Assembly: GCA_026708185.1 (NCBI GenBank)
Contig: JAPOVK010000036.1
Location: forward strand, 36,789-100,788
DNA length: 64,000 nucleotides
Reading direction: 5' to 3'
DNA from: Gammaproteobacteria bacterium
GTDB taxonomy: Bacteria > Pseudomonadota > Gammaproteobacteria > Pseudomonadales > Azotimanducaceae
The notes under the pieces are model-generated. The model did not search any database and was not told where the DNA came from. It saw only the letters and a program-made list of their open reading frames with translations. A program made the translations under genes and the position numbers. This document shows positions 43,365 through 51,656 of the stretch, in pieces (position 1 is the first letter of the stretch; each line of letters starts with the position of its first letter).

Positions 43365-43921
43365 TCGTTGTCGTCGTCTCGGTCCCGGTCTCGGTTGTCG
43401 CCGCGCCGGTCGTCGCCGCGCCGCCCGCGGTGATGGCGCGGGTCGCGCATATGCTGGATGGACTCAACGAACCGGCGCCTTTCGTCGGGCGTCAGCCTCT
43501 CCATGATGGACACGAAACCCGCGTGAGAGCGCTGTTGGTTGGTGGTGAACTGGGCGCGGAAGTCGTCCAGCGCCGCGGTGAGTCGATCCGGATCGAACGG
43601 CTCCGCGGCCAGGGCTTCCTCGATGCTGTGCTGGGCTCTGCGCATGGTGCGGAGCGATTGCCGGATTTCGCGGCGCAGATCGTCGCCGTTGCCGAAGACG
43701 GCCGCGCGCCGTTCTTCCGGGAGGAAGCGAACGAGCCGGCTGAACCCGGCGGTGGCGTCGAATCCGGAGCTGCGCCACGGCGGTGGCCGGCCCGCTGCGC
43801 CAATCAGGAAGCCCACCAGCGCCAGGTTCATGACCAGCGAAACCACGAGCCCAATCACAAGCCAGCGGGCCTTCCCTTGCGAGGGGCTGACCCCTCGCGC
43901 TCCCCGGCTGAAGGCTCTCAT
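43361..43921 (-). CDS. Spy/CpxP-like periplasmic metal-sensor protein with repeat-derived N-terminus
   Basis: 186 residues from ATG 43921, which overlaps the anti-sigma stop (ATGA). Residues 20-44 form one membrane segment or signal anchor; the periplasmic part has the LTxxQ-like organisation (LRREIRQSLRTMRRAQHSIE, RLTAALDDFRAQFTTNQQRS, IMERLTPDERRRFVESIQHM), and the tail is an Arg/Asp-rich, disordered DRRGDNRDRDRDDDND. The first 17 residues (MRAFSRGARGVSPSQGK) are encoded by the dispersed repeat at 43871-43920, so the reading frame has been extended by the element. Downstream GTG starts near residue 22 exist. Confidence 0.8.
   Translation of the reverse strand: MRAFSRGARGVSPSQGKARWLVIGLVVSLVMNLALVGFLIGAAGRPPPWRSSGFDATAGFSRLVRFLPEERRAAVFGNGDDLRREIRQSLRTMRRAQHSIEEALAAEPFDPDRLTAALDDFRAQFTTNQQRSHAGFVSIMERLTPDERRRFVESIQHMRDPRHHRGRRGDDRRGDNRDRDRDDDND
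43871..43920 (-). repeat. Hairpin repeat family 2, copy A, inside the Spy-like gene
   Basis: On the minus strand the unit reads AGCCTTCAGCCGGGGAGCGC and continues through GAGGGG, a four-base loop and CCCCTCGC. The hairpin stem is 43880-43887 with 43892-43899 (8 bp). Copies B and C lie at 44931-45021. The unit starts two codons after the ATG of the Spy-like gene. Confidence 0.75.
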
Positions 43922-44346
43922 TCGTCCTCCACGAGCGCCAGGGCTTCAAGCGTGTCGGCGTCGGCAAACGCGATGAGGACTTGATCCTCGAGGTCGGCCG
44001 GGTCGTCCGCGAAGTTGGCGCCGACGGCGAACCCGACGGCCAGCGGCAGGCAACCGAGCACGACCGGTCGCCAGACCCTGACCGTGAACCAGTCCAGCCA
44101 CGGATCCCGCTGCGGCGTGTTGGCGAGGATGCGGGTCTTCAACCCCAACGGTCGAGGCGCGTCGACGAGGATGGTGTCCAATGTGTCATCGAGAAGCCGC
44201 GCTTCGTCGTAAAGGCGCTTGGCGTCGTCGGAGGACGCGAGCAGCGTCAAGGCGTGCTCGCGCAAAGGCGCCGGCCAGTCGTGCGGTTCCGCGCCATGCC
44301 GGTCCAGCAGCGCCTCGAAGCGCTGCACGTCGAAGTCGGTTTCCAT
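43918..44346 (-). CDS. Anti-sigma-factor-like membrane protein
   Basis: 142 residues from ATG 44346 with GGAGGAAG upstream. A soluble N-terminal half (FEALLDRHGAEPHDWPAPLR, LLASSDDAKRLYDEARLLDD) precedes one membrane segment (VVLGCLPLAVGFAVGANFAD) and a short acidic periplasmic tail. Position directly downstream of the ECF sigma gene and the single-span topology identify it as the probable anti-sigma factor, although it lacks a clear zinc-binding ASD motif. It is coupled to the Spy-like gene. Confidence 0.75.
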   Translation of the reverse strand: METDFDVQRFEALLDRHGAEPHDWPAPLREHALTLLASSDDAKRLYDEARLLDDTLDTILVDAPRPLGLKTRILANTPQRDPWLDWFTVRVWRPVVLGCLPLAVGFAVGANFADDPADLEDQVLIAFADADTLEALALVEDE

Positions 44347-44380
44347 GCTCAGTCTTCCTCCCTCACGTGTCGTGCGCGTT

Positions 44381-44923
44381 TCACCGATAGGCGCGCAAGG
44401 TCGTTCGCAACGTCCGTCGTGCCCGAGACAGGAGCGACTCCAGGGCGTCGACGCTGATGTCGAGCACCTCGGCCGCTTCGCGATTGCTCATGTTCCGCCG
44501 ATGACAGAGCAGGAGCGCGGTTCGCTGCCGCTCGGGCAAGTCGGCGAGCGCGCGGTCGACGGCCTGGCGCAGACGTTCGTTGGCGGGAAGCTTTTCGATG
44601 TCCGCTTCGCCACTGTCCAGGGTGTCGACGTCGACGTCGTCAACGGGTCTTCGGCGTCGGTGCTGATCGATGCACAGGTTGTGCGCGATCCGGTGCAGCC
44701 AGGTGGTGAACTTCACGCGGTTGGGCTTGTAGGTGGCTGCCTTGCTCCAGACCCGCAGGAACGTCTCCTGGGCCAGGTCGGCGGCGTCCTCCGCATCCCG
44801 CGTCAGGCGATAGTTGAACGCGTGGATGGTCGCGAGGTGGCGTTCCACCAGGACCGCGAAGGCATCGCCGTCCTGGGCTTTCACACGAGCCATGAGCGCT
44901 TCATCCGTAACTTGCTGATCCAA
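44381..44923 (-). CDS. ECF-family RNA polymerase sigma factor
   Basis: 180 residues from TTG 44923; an in-frame ATG at 44893 is an alternative. Region 2 is seen as DAFAVLVERHLATIHAFNYR with DAEDAADLAQETFLRVWSKA, region 2.4 as FTTWLHRIAHNLCIDQHRRR, and region 4 as LADLPERQRTALLLCHRRNM with SNREAAEVLDISVDALESLL. It would direct transcription of envelope-stress genes, probably including the Spy-like and EF-hand genes around it. The upstream gap is filled by two hairpin repeats. Confidence 0.92.
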   Translation of the reverse strand: MDQQVTDEALMARVKAQDGDAFAVLVERHLATIHAFNYRLTRDAEDAADLAQETFLRVWSKAATYKPNRVKFTTWLHRIAHNLCIDQHRRRRPVDDVDVDTLDSGEADIEKLPANERLRQAVDRALADLPERQRTALLLCHRRNMSNREAAEVLDISVDALESLLSRARRTLRTTLRAYR

Positions 44924-44930
44924 TGCTCGG

Positions 44931-45021
44931 AGCCCTCAGCCGGGGAGCGCGAGGGGGAACCCCTCGCAAGAAAAGAGCCTCAGCCGGGGAGCGTGAGCGG
45001 GGTACCTCTCGCAACAAAGAC
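44931..45021 (+). repeat. Hairpin repeat family 2, tandem copies B and C
   Basis: Copy B (44931-44974) and copy C (44976-45021) share AGCC-CTCAGCCGGGGAGCG and the following GAG-rich stem. Copy B has a perfect stem: GCGAGGGG (44949-44956), GAA, CCCCTCGC (44960-44967). Copy C is degenerate in the same stem. Together they occupy most of the 113-bp gap between the EF-hand and sigma genes, and would lie in the leader of the sigma message. Confidence 0.75.
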
Positions 45022-45036
45022 GGCCCGAGCGGCACG

Positions 45037-45579
45037 CTAGCGCGGCCCGCGGCGGAAACGGCGAGGCATCTCGTCGCGTGTGACCTGACCGTCGCTGTTG
45101 GCATCGAGCGCGACGAGACGATTGTACCGGGGTGCGAATTCTTCGCTCGTCAACGACGCGTCGTCGTTTTCGTCGAGACGGCTGAACAGGCGGCGCTTGG
45201 CGAGTCGGCGTACCGCGTCAGGCATGGCTTCGAACTCCGCCTTGGAGAGCTGCCCGTCGTCGTCGCTGTCGGCCTCGTCGAAGACTTCCGCCGGGCGGTC
45301 GTCGCGGCGGCCAGGGCTGCGGAATTGCCAGGGAGCGCGGCGGGTTTGCCGGTCAAGTCCGTATTCGGGACCTAAGTCCGCGGCCTCGAACTCGCTTGCG
45401 GTGACGCTGCCGTCGCTGTCGGCATCCGCCGCGGCGAATCGCGTCTCGGCTTCGGCCTTCAACTCGTTGAGGTCGATGGCGGCGCCGCGGTCGTGGGCAT
45501 TGGCCGAGATGGCCATGAGGGCGGCGGCGGTGATGCAGACGGCGACCGTGATGGTGACGCGGAGGTCGTCGAGTTTCAT
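45037..45579 (-). CDS. Secreted EF-hand calcium-binding protein
   Basis: 180 residues from ATG 45579 (TTG 45594 is in frame); GGAG lies upstream. A signal peptide ends near residue 30 (AISANAHD). Four EF-hand loops are visible: DADSDGSVTASEF, EADSDDDGQLSKAEF, DENDDASLTSEEF and DANSDGQVTRDE. It is calmodulin-like in repeat number but periplasmic. It is encoded immediately upstream of the ECF sigma operon, suggesting calcium or envelope sensing as part of that response. Confidence 0.87.
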   Translation of the reverse strand: MKLDDLRVTITVAVCITAAALMAISANAHDRGAAIDLNELKAEAETRFAAADADSDGSVTASEFEAADLGPEYGLDRQTRRAPWQFRSPGRRDDRPAEVFDEADSDDDGQLSKAEFEAMPDAVRRLAKRRLFSRLDENDDASLTSEEFAPRYNRLVALDANSDGQVTRDEMPRRFRRGPR

Positions 45580-45613
45580 CGGTTGGTTCTCCAACGGTGG
45601 TTGTTACCCGCTT

Positions 45614-46585
45614 CTACGCGCAGGCGCGTAGGAATCCGTCGGCCGTCGGCAGAATGCCCATGTCGGTGATGTACGCCGTGACGAGACTGGCAGGGGTGAC
45701 GTCGAAGGCGGGGTTGCGCGCGCGGACGCCTGCGGGGGCCGGGAGTGGGTTCGTGACCTCGCCGCTTGTGCGCTCTTCGATTGGCACACCGCGCCCGGAC
45801 GCCGTATCCGCGTCGAACGTGGACGACGGACAGGCCACGTAGAACGGCACGCCGTGATAGTCGGCGACGATGGCGAGCGCCCGCGTGCCGATCTTGTTGA
45901 CGGTGTCGCCGTTGGCGGTGACCCGGTCCGCGCCGACGATCACCAGGTCCACGGCGTTCTCCGCCATCAGGTGGGCGGCGGCGCTGTCGCAGACAAGGGT
46001 ATGGGCGATGCCGGCCTGCGCCAGTTCCCAGGCCGTCAGCCGCGCGCCTTGCAGCACGGGTCTCGTTTCGTCGACGTAGACGTGGAATGGGATCCCCGCT
46101 CGGTGCGCGACGTACATCGGTGCTGTCGCGGTGCCTAGCGCCGAGACGGCCAGGGCACCCGCGTTGCAGTGCGTGAGCAGGTTCGCGCCCGGCTGGATCA
46201 ACGGTGCGCCGAAGCGACCGATCGCTTCGCACATGGCGCGATCCTCGTCGTGGATGGCGCGCGCTTCTGCCAAGAGATCGCGACAAGCGGCGTGCGCGCG
46301 CAGCATGCGGTCGACGGCCCAGGCGAGATTCACCGCTGTCGGACGCGTTGCGCGGAGTTGCTCGGCGCTCTGCTCGAGGTCGGCGCCGGCCCGTTCGGCG
46401 AGGACCATGCCGTAGGCAGCGGCGATGCCGATGGCCGGCGCACCGCGAACGCGCATGTCCCGGATCGCGCGCGCTACGCTGGCGACGTCGGGCTGGTCTT
46501 CGAAGGCCACGCGGCCGGGCAAGAGCCGCTGGTCGAGGAGCGTGAGCCGGCCGTCGTGCCACTTGACGGGTGCTGGGACGCTCAC
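45614..46585 (-). CDS. mtnA: S-methyl-5-thioribose-1-phosphate isomerase
   Basis: 323 residues from ATG 46585. It matches MtnA of methionine salvage: ARAIRDMRVRGAPAIGIAAA near residue 40, LLTHCNAGALAVSALGTATA near 140 with the catalytic Cys, VYVDETRPVLQGARLTAWEL, and VDLVIVGADRVTANGDTVNK with the catalytic Asp near 223. It converts 5-methylthioribose-1-phosphate to methylthioribulose-1-phosphate. No other mtn gene is present; it sits beside a PhyH oxygenase. Confidence 0.94.
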   Translation of the reverse strand: MSVPAPVKWHDGRLTLLDQRLLPGRVAFEDQPDVASVARAIRDMRVRGAPAIGIAAAYGMVLAERAGADLEQSAEQLRATRPTAVNLAWAVDRMLRAHAACRDLLAEARAIHDEDRAMCEAIGRFGAPLIQPGANLLTHCNAGALAVSALGTATAPMYVAHRAGIPFHVYVDETRPVLQGARLTAWELAQAGIAHTLVCDSAAAHLMAENAVDLVIVGADRVTANGDTVNKIGTRALAIVADYHGVPFYVACPSSTFDADTASGRGVPIEERTSGEVTNPLPAPAGVRARNPAFDVTPASLVTAYITDMGILPTADGFLRACA

Positions 46586-46597
46586 GAGTCGGTGGCC

Positions 46598-47542
46598 TCA
46601 GTTCGCGGCCATGGCCTCCCGGTAGGGCGCCATGTCCATGCCGGGGTAGCGGGCGCCGACGCCGGCGAGAGTCTCCGCGGTCCAATACGGATGCCCCGGG
46701 GCGGGGAAACCGAACAATTGGCGCTGTTCGAGGGTCGCCGTCTCGATCCAGGCGCGATACTCGGGTTTGATCGCCTGCACCGACCAGCCCATGATGCCGA
46801 GCCACTTCCAGGCGGCGGGCGCGTAGGTGATGAAATGCGCGAGTCGTCCGCCCTCGGCGAGAAACGGCGTGCCGCGGTGGAACGTGCGCATGCTGTAGAC
46901 GAAGAGCGACCCGGCCGGCACCACCACCTTCACCTCGTTGTCGTAGATCTCGGGGCGGTCCTCGCGCTTGTAGTGGGCCGGCCACAGGACCTTCTCGGGA
47001 TAGTGGCGGCGTGAGCAGACGGCCGTCGGCGCGTGGGATGCCGTCACCTCGGTGTAGTACAGGAGGTAGGCGGTCTGCCAATAGGCCGGGTCGTCAGGCG
47101 GATAGGCGAGGGTATGGTTGCCGTAGTCGCAGTGCATGCCCTGATCCTGGTCCGCCGGGTGGCCCTTGCACTTGAAGCTCAAGTGCGACTGCTCGCAGAA
47201 CATCTCGCTGCCGCCCGCCATGCGCGCCGCCAATTCGATCAGGTCCGGGTGGTGGGTGATCGCGTTGAGATGCCTGCCGGGGAACGGAAACCGGTAGGCG
47301 AGTACGTTCATTGGACGACGGCCATCGCGCCCGTGCTGCGGCTTCGGCTGGCTCGGATCCCGGCAATACTCCACCCAGCCAGGCAACAGTTGCCGCCACT
47401 CGCTGAGCGCACCGGTCAGCTCCTCTTCGGTGAGGAAGTTGCGGACGATCGCGTAGCCATGTTCCCGGTAGTGCTCGGCATGGTCTTCGGTTATGCGCTG
47501 CAAGTCGTGTTCCGTCGACGGGGTGAAGTTTGGATTGTACAA
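46598..47542 (-). CDS. PhyH-family dioxygenase
   Basis: 314 residues from TTG 47542; no ATG is available near the N-terminus, and a TTG about 13 codons further in is an alternative. The iron triad is DQGMHCDYGNHTLAYP (HxD) near residue 138 and MRTFHRGTPFLAEGGR near 222. HAEHYREHGYAIVRNFLTEE is the usual N-terminal helix of the family. It differs from the PhyH protein at 8638 in having a long C-terminal extension (LEQRQLFGFPAPGHPYWTAE). The substrate is unknown. Confidence 0.85.
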   Translation of the reverse strand: MYNPNFTPSTEHDLQRITEDHAEHYREHGYAIVRNFLTEEELTGALSEWRQLLPGWVEYCRDPSQPKPQHGRDGRRPMNVLAYRFPFPGRHLNAITHHPDLIELAARMAGGSEMFCEQSHLSFKCKGHPADQDQGMHCDYGNHTLAYPPDDPAYWQTAYLLYYTEVTASHAPTAVCSRRHYPEKVLWPAHYKREDRPEIYDNEVKVVVPAGSLFVYSMRTFHRGTPFLAEGGRLAHFITYAPAAWKWLGIMGWSVQAIKPEYRAWIETATLEQRQLFGFPAPGHPYWTAETLAGVGARYPGMDMAPYREAMAAN

Positions 47543-47591
47543 GCGTGCGTAACGATTGCCGCCGTAGGACGGTTCACTTAGGCTTGGCCGC

Positions 47592-48062
47592 GTGACCCGC
47601 GAAGACTTGCAGTCGCCGTGGCGCTATGCCTTGCTCCTGGCGTGTCTATGCTGGCTTGGCCTGGTGCTCGCACCGCCCCTGGCCGCCGCCGCTGGCTGGC
47701 CATACGCGGACTTGCTGCACTGGCTTCTGCATCCAGTCTGCCACCAGATTCCGGAACGCAGCTTCCACCTGCTCGGCGAGCCGCTCGCGGCGTGCGCGCG
47801 GTGCACCGGCCTCTACCTCGGCTTCACGCTGGGCGTCGCCGCGTGGCCGCATCTGCCGCGGCTCGCGCAGGCGCTTGCGGCACGGCCGCGATGGGTTGCG
47901 GTGTTCATGGTGCCACTGGCGGTCGACGTATGGGTCGACAACACCGCGCTGTCGCGGTTGGCAACGGGCCTCGTGGCGGCGTTCCCCTGCGCTCTGCTGC
48001 CGCTCCTGGCCATTGCTGAACGCACGGATGCGCAAAACCAAATAGGAGGCGATCCCGGATGA
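47592..48062 (+). CDS. DUF2085 membrane protein
   Basis: 156 residues from GTG 47592. Hydrophobic segments near residues 12-35, 75-95, 103-122 and 125-143 indicate an integral membrane protein. The family signature HPVCHQIPERSFHLLGEPLA with ACARCTGLYLGF places conserved Cys and His residues at the membrane face. No function is established for DUF2085. Its stop overlaps the next membrane-protein gene (ATGA). Confidence 0.85.
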   Translation: MTREDLQSPWRYALLLACLCWLGLVLAPPLAAAAGWPYADLLHWLLHPVCHQIPERSFHLLGEPLAACARCTGLYLGFTLGVAAWPHLPRLAQALAARPRWVAVFMVPLAVDVWVDNTALSRLATGLVAAFPCALLPLLAIAERTDAQNQIGGDPG

Positions 48063-48541
48063 TGGACAACCCCAAATTCAAGGCCGCGCTGATCGGCGGC
48101 GGCGTCTTCGGCGTGCTGGCCGCGCTGCCTTACATCAACATGCTCAACTTGGTGTGCTGCGCGCTCTACATCGGCGGCGGCGTCCTCGCGGCGTATCTCT
48201 ACTCGAAGGACCAGCCACCGGCGGAGAAGAGGCCCTACGGCGACGGCGCTCTCGTCGGGCTGATCGCTGGCGCGATTGGCGGCGTGGTCGCGACGGTCGT
48301 CAACGCCCTCGTGTTGGCATCGGGTCTGGGGCCGGACCCCGCTGAGGCTGGCGCGGCGCTCGAGCAGCTCGAGCAGGCGGGCATCGAGTTGCCGGACATC
48401 GTCCGGGACATGATGGGCGCGGGCGGTGTCAGCGCCGCCATGCTTGGAACGCAACTGGTCATGAACGTGATCCTGTACGGCATCTTCGCCACGCTGGGCG
48501 GACTCGTGGGCGTTGCCATCTTCCACAAGAAGGAGGCTTGA
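48059..48541 (+). CDS. Conserved membrane protein
   Basis: 160 residues from ATG 48059, coupled to the DUF2085 gene. Glycine-rich membrane segments are KAALIGGGVFGVLAALPYIN, LVCCALYIGGGVLAAYLY with vicinal Cys, LVGLIAGAIGGVVATVVNAL and MNVILYGIFATLGGLVGVAI. A charged loop follows the third segment. It belongs to a family of short Gly-rich membrane proteins of unknown role. The following exonuclease gene lies directly behind it. Confidence 0.75.
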   Translation: MMDNPKFKAALIGGGVFGVLAALPYINMLNLVCCALYIGGGVLAAYLYSKDQPPAEKRPYGDGALVGLIAGAIGGVVATVVNALVLASGLGPDPAEAGAALEQLEQAGIELPDIVRDMMGAGGVSAAMLGTQLVMNVILYGIFATLGGLVGVAIFHKKEA

Positions 48542-48552
48542 AGTCCTATCCG

Positions 48553-49341
<789 letters not shown>

Positions 49342-49349
49342 GTCACCCG

Positions 49350-50327
49350 ATGGCGGACGTTCAGGATCCCTGGCGGTGGCGGCCGTTGACCGGGATGCCG
49401 CCCGACGCCCACGAGTGGCTGGCCCCGGACTACGAGGCGCTCGTCGCGGAGTGGGTCGACCTCAAGGACCGTCTCGCGACGGATGCGCGAGCCGCCGCGT
49501 TCGTCGAGGACCGGCTCACCAAGCGGCAACGCGAATTCGCCGTCGAGACGGGGGCGATCGAACGGCTCTACCACCTCCGCCGCGGGGTGACGCGGCGCCT
49601 GGTCGCCGAAGGACTGCACACCGCCGAGGCGGCACACACCGTGGAAGGCGTTCGAACCGAGACGTTGCGGGGTCTTCTCGCCGACCAGGAGGCCGCCCTC
49701 GAGGTGGTGTATCGGGACACCGCAGCGGATGCGGAGATTTCGCCCGCCATGCTCAAGCGCTGGCATGCCCTGCTGGTCCGGAACCAGGAGACCGTGACCG
49801 GCATGACCAGGGACGGCGTGCTGGGGCAGGTGCCGTTCACGGAGAAGGGCGTCTGGAAGACGCAACCGAACAACCCCTCGATCCCCGGAAAAGGCGTCTT
49901 CGAATACTGCCCGCCCGCGCGCGTCGCCGAGGAAGTAGACCGGCTGTGTGCCATTTACAGCCGGATCCGTCGAGAGCGCTTCCCGGTGCATGCGGAGGCG
50001 GCTTGGCTGCACCACCGGTTCGCGAGAACGCATCCCTTCCAGGACGGCAATGGGCGTGTGTCCCGGCTGCTGATGGCGTCGTGCTATTCGCGGCGGGGCC
50101 TCGCTCCGCCGCTGCTTCGGGCCGACGGCCGCGAGGACTACTTCGACGCCCTGCAACGGGCCGATGCCGGCGATCTCAGGAGCTTTTCGCGCTACATCGC
50201 CCTGCAGGCGTCGACCGCCCAGTTCGCAGCGAACACGGCGGCACAGAACGCCCTTGCCGGCCGGATGGAGGATCCGCCACCCAACGGCGCGCGGACGATT
50301 GGCGAGACGTATCGCGAACCGCCGTAG
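49350..50327 (+). CDS. Fic-family AMP-transferase
   Basis: 325 residues from ATG 49350. The Fic active site is HPFQDGNGRVSRLLMASCYS near residue 229, a complete HPFxDGNGRxxR. The N-terminal half is helical with AERLYHL-like segments; a possible self-inhibition motif of S/T-x-x-x-E type is not clearly present (the nearest is HTVEGVRT near residue 110). Fic enzymes usually transfer AMP to hydroxyl groups of proteins; some act as toxins. No antitoxin gene is adjacent, so it is likely the self-regulated or housekeeping class. Confidence 0.9.
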   Translation: MADVQDPWRWRPLTGMPPDAHEWLAPDYEALVAEWVDLKDRLATDARAAAFVEDRLTKRQREFAVETGAIERLYHLRRGVTRRLVAEGLHTAEAAHTVEGVRTETLRGLLADQEAALEVVYRDTAADAEISPAMLKRWHALLVRNQETVTGMTRDGVLGQVPFTEKGVWKTQPNNPSIPGKGVFEYCPPARVAEEVDRLCAIYSRIRRERFPVHAEAAWLHHRFARTHPFQDGNGRVSRLLMASCYSRRGLAPPLLRADGREDYFDALQRADAGDLRSFSRYIALQASTAQFAANTAAQNALAGRMEDPPPNGARTIGETYREPP

Positions 50328-50389
50328 CGTGCCGGTAGGCTAGCCCGGCTAGAATCCGCGCCACATTCATCGTCCGACAGGGAGCAACC

Positions 50390-50839
50390 ATGGCTTTTCC
50401 CCCGCCCGACGGCCACCACGTCGTCACCCCGGGTGCGTCCGTGCCGAATGCCAGCGCCGTCCTCGACTTCGTCCAAGAGGCCTTCGACGGCCAGGTGGTG
50501 GAGCGCTACGACGGCCCGGACGGCTCGGTCGCCCATGCCGAAGTCAAAGTCGGCGACTCCGTGGTCATGATCGGGCAACCGATGCCGGGGGATGCGCCGA
50601 TGCCTGCGATGCTGTCGCTTTACGTCGAGGACGCGGACGCGGTGGACGCGACGTACCAGCGCGCGCTCGATGCGGGCGCCAAGTCGTTGGCGGCGCCGGC
50701 CGACCAGTTCTACGGCTACCGCGCCGGCACCGTCCTGGATGTCGGCGGCAACCGTTGGACGGTGTGCACCGTGGTGGAGGATCTGACGCCAGAGGAAATC
50801 AACGCGCGCATGGCGGCGATGATGTCCGACTCGCCTTAG
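50390..50839 (+). CDS. VOC family protein (PhnB-like)
   Basis: 149 residues from ATG 50390 with AGGGAG upstream and TAGAAT (50350-50355) as a possible -10 box. The glyoxalase-type fold is indicated by NASAVLDFVQEAFDGQVVER, AHAEVKVGDSVVMIGQPMPG, MLSLYVEDADAVDATYQRAL and YRAGTVLDVGGNRWTVCTVV. It is of the PhnB/YdfO-like subgroup with the second metal-site strand reduced. No specific role. Confidence 0.87.
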   Translation: MAFPPPDGHHVVTPGASVPNASAVLDFVQEAFDGQVVERYDGPDGSVAHAEVKVGDSVVMIGQPMPGDAPMPAMLSLYVEDADAVDATYQRALDAGAKSLAAPADQFYGYRAGTVLDVGGNRWTVCTVVEDLTPEEINARMAAMMSDSP

Positions 50840-50926
50840 AAGCCCTCTTGGGGCCGGCAGACGGGCCTCTCTATGTAACGGAACCGTGTCTTGTTGCCTG
50901 GCGGTCGGCGCCGCCTCGCCTCCGCG

Positions 50927-50945
50927 GCGACCGCGAAGCGGTCGC
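50927..50945. repeat. Palindromic hairpin repeat, copy 3
   Basis: GCGACCGC, GAA, GCGGTCGC, identical to copy 2 and the reverse complement of copy 1. It lies in the 274-bp gap (50840-51113) between the VOC gene and the DisA_N-like gene; I see no gene or other strong signal in that gap apart from a TATTCT hexamer at 51072-51077. Confidence 0.8.
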
Positions 50946-51113
50946 GCGGTCGGAGTGGCCTTGGGCCGGAGGCGTACCCGGCGCACAGCGTCAGCGAAGC
51001 GCCGGGCCGGCTATGGGGCGCTTTCATCCAGTTGGACATCGCGTCGGGGTGCGTTCGCGCGCGGTGTAGCGTATTCTCGCGCCCTGTTCTGAACTCCGTC
51101 TGGTTGGCTGGCG

Positions 51114-51656
51114 GTGATCGACATGTCCACTCCCGCGCATTCCGTCTCGCCAATCCGGGCACGCCGTGCCACCCCGGAACACCGCGCGTGGCGCGGTCGT
51201 GGGGCGGAATGTGTGGACGGCTATGTTGCCGGGCTCGGCGCTATGCTGGCTGACGTTCACGGCTCGATACCAGAGGCAGAGTTCTGCGGCGTCGGGCTCT
51301 TGGTGTGCCGTGACGCCTCCGCGCTGCCGCGGTGGCCGTTGACCCATGCGCAACTCCCGCAACCTGACGACGATGTGGTGGCCACGATCTGCAGTGTCAG
51401 CATGCTCAGCGGGCCGCACGACGGCTTCCACATTCTGTCGCAAGATTGGGCGCTGACCCATACGAACCAGTACATCGCTCCACCGGTGCCGCCGGATTTC
51501 AGCCTCGTCGTCGGGCTCCCGGGTTTCGGTGCCCGCCATATGTCCGCCTTGCTCGCAAGCCGGTTGCCGGCGGTGATCTGCGCCGGGGTCCTCAATACCC
51601 GAAGGAGGGTTCTGGTCTTCGCGGACGGCGGGCTCCGTACTCAGTTCGCGCCCTGA
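51114..51656 (+). CDS. DisA_N/diadenylate-cyclase-like nucleotide-binding protein (putative)
   Basis: 180 residues from GTG 51114 (ATG 51123 also in frame). The second half follows the order of the diadenylate cyclase (DisA_N) domain: PEAEFCGVGLLVCRD, SGPHDGFHILSQDWALTHTN where DGF (103-105) replaces the DGA motif, and LPGFGARHMSALLASRLPAV where RHM (141-143) replaces the RHR motif, then VLNTRRRVLVFADGG. The kept Asp-Gly and Arg-His pairs fit either a divergent cyclase or a catalytically reduced nucleotide sensor; such DAC-like sensor domains are known from conflict systems. It overlaps the next gene by one base (TGATG). The fold call is by eye and not verified. Confidence 0.6.
   Translation: MIDMSTPAHSVSPIRARRATPEHRAWRGRGAECVDGYVAGLGAMLADVHGSIPEAEFCGVGLLVCRDASALPRWPLTHAQLPQPDDDVVATICSVSMLSGPHDGFHILSQDWALTHTNQYIAPPVPPDFSLVVGLPGFGARHMSALLASRLPAVICAGVLNTRRRVLVFADGGLRTQFAP

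Noticed and set aside
44923..45375. A plus-strand frame starting MLGALSRGARGG
   Set aside because: It is made of the hairpin repeats B and C and the antisense of the EF-hand gene; no support as a protein, although it shows how the repeat can be read as peptide.
49350..50327. Fic protein as toxin of a toxin-antitoxin pair
   Set aside because: No small antitoxin gene lies next to it; the neighbours are xthA and a VOC gene.
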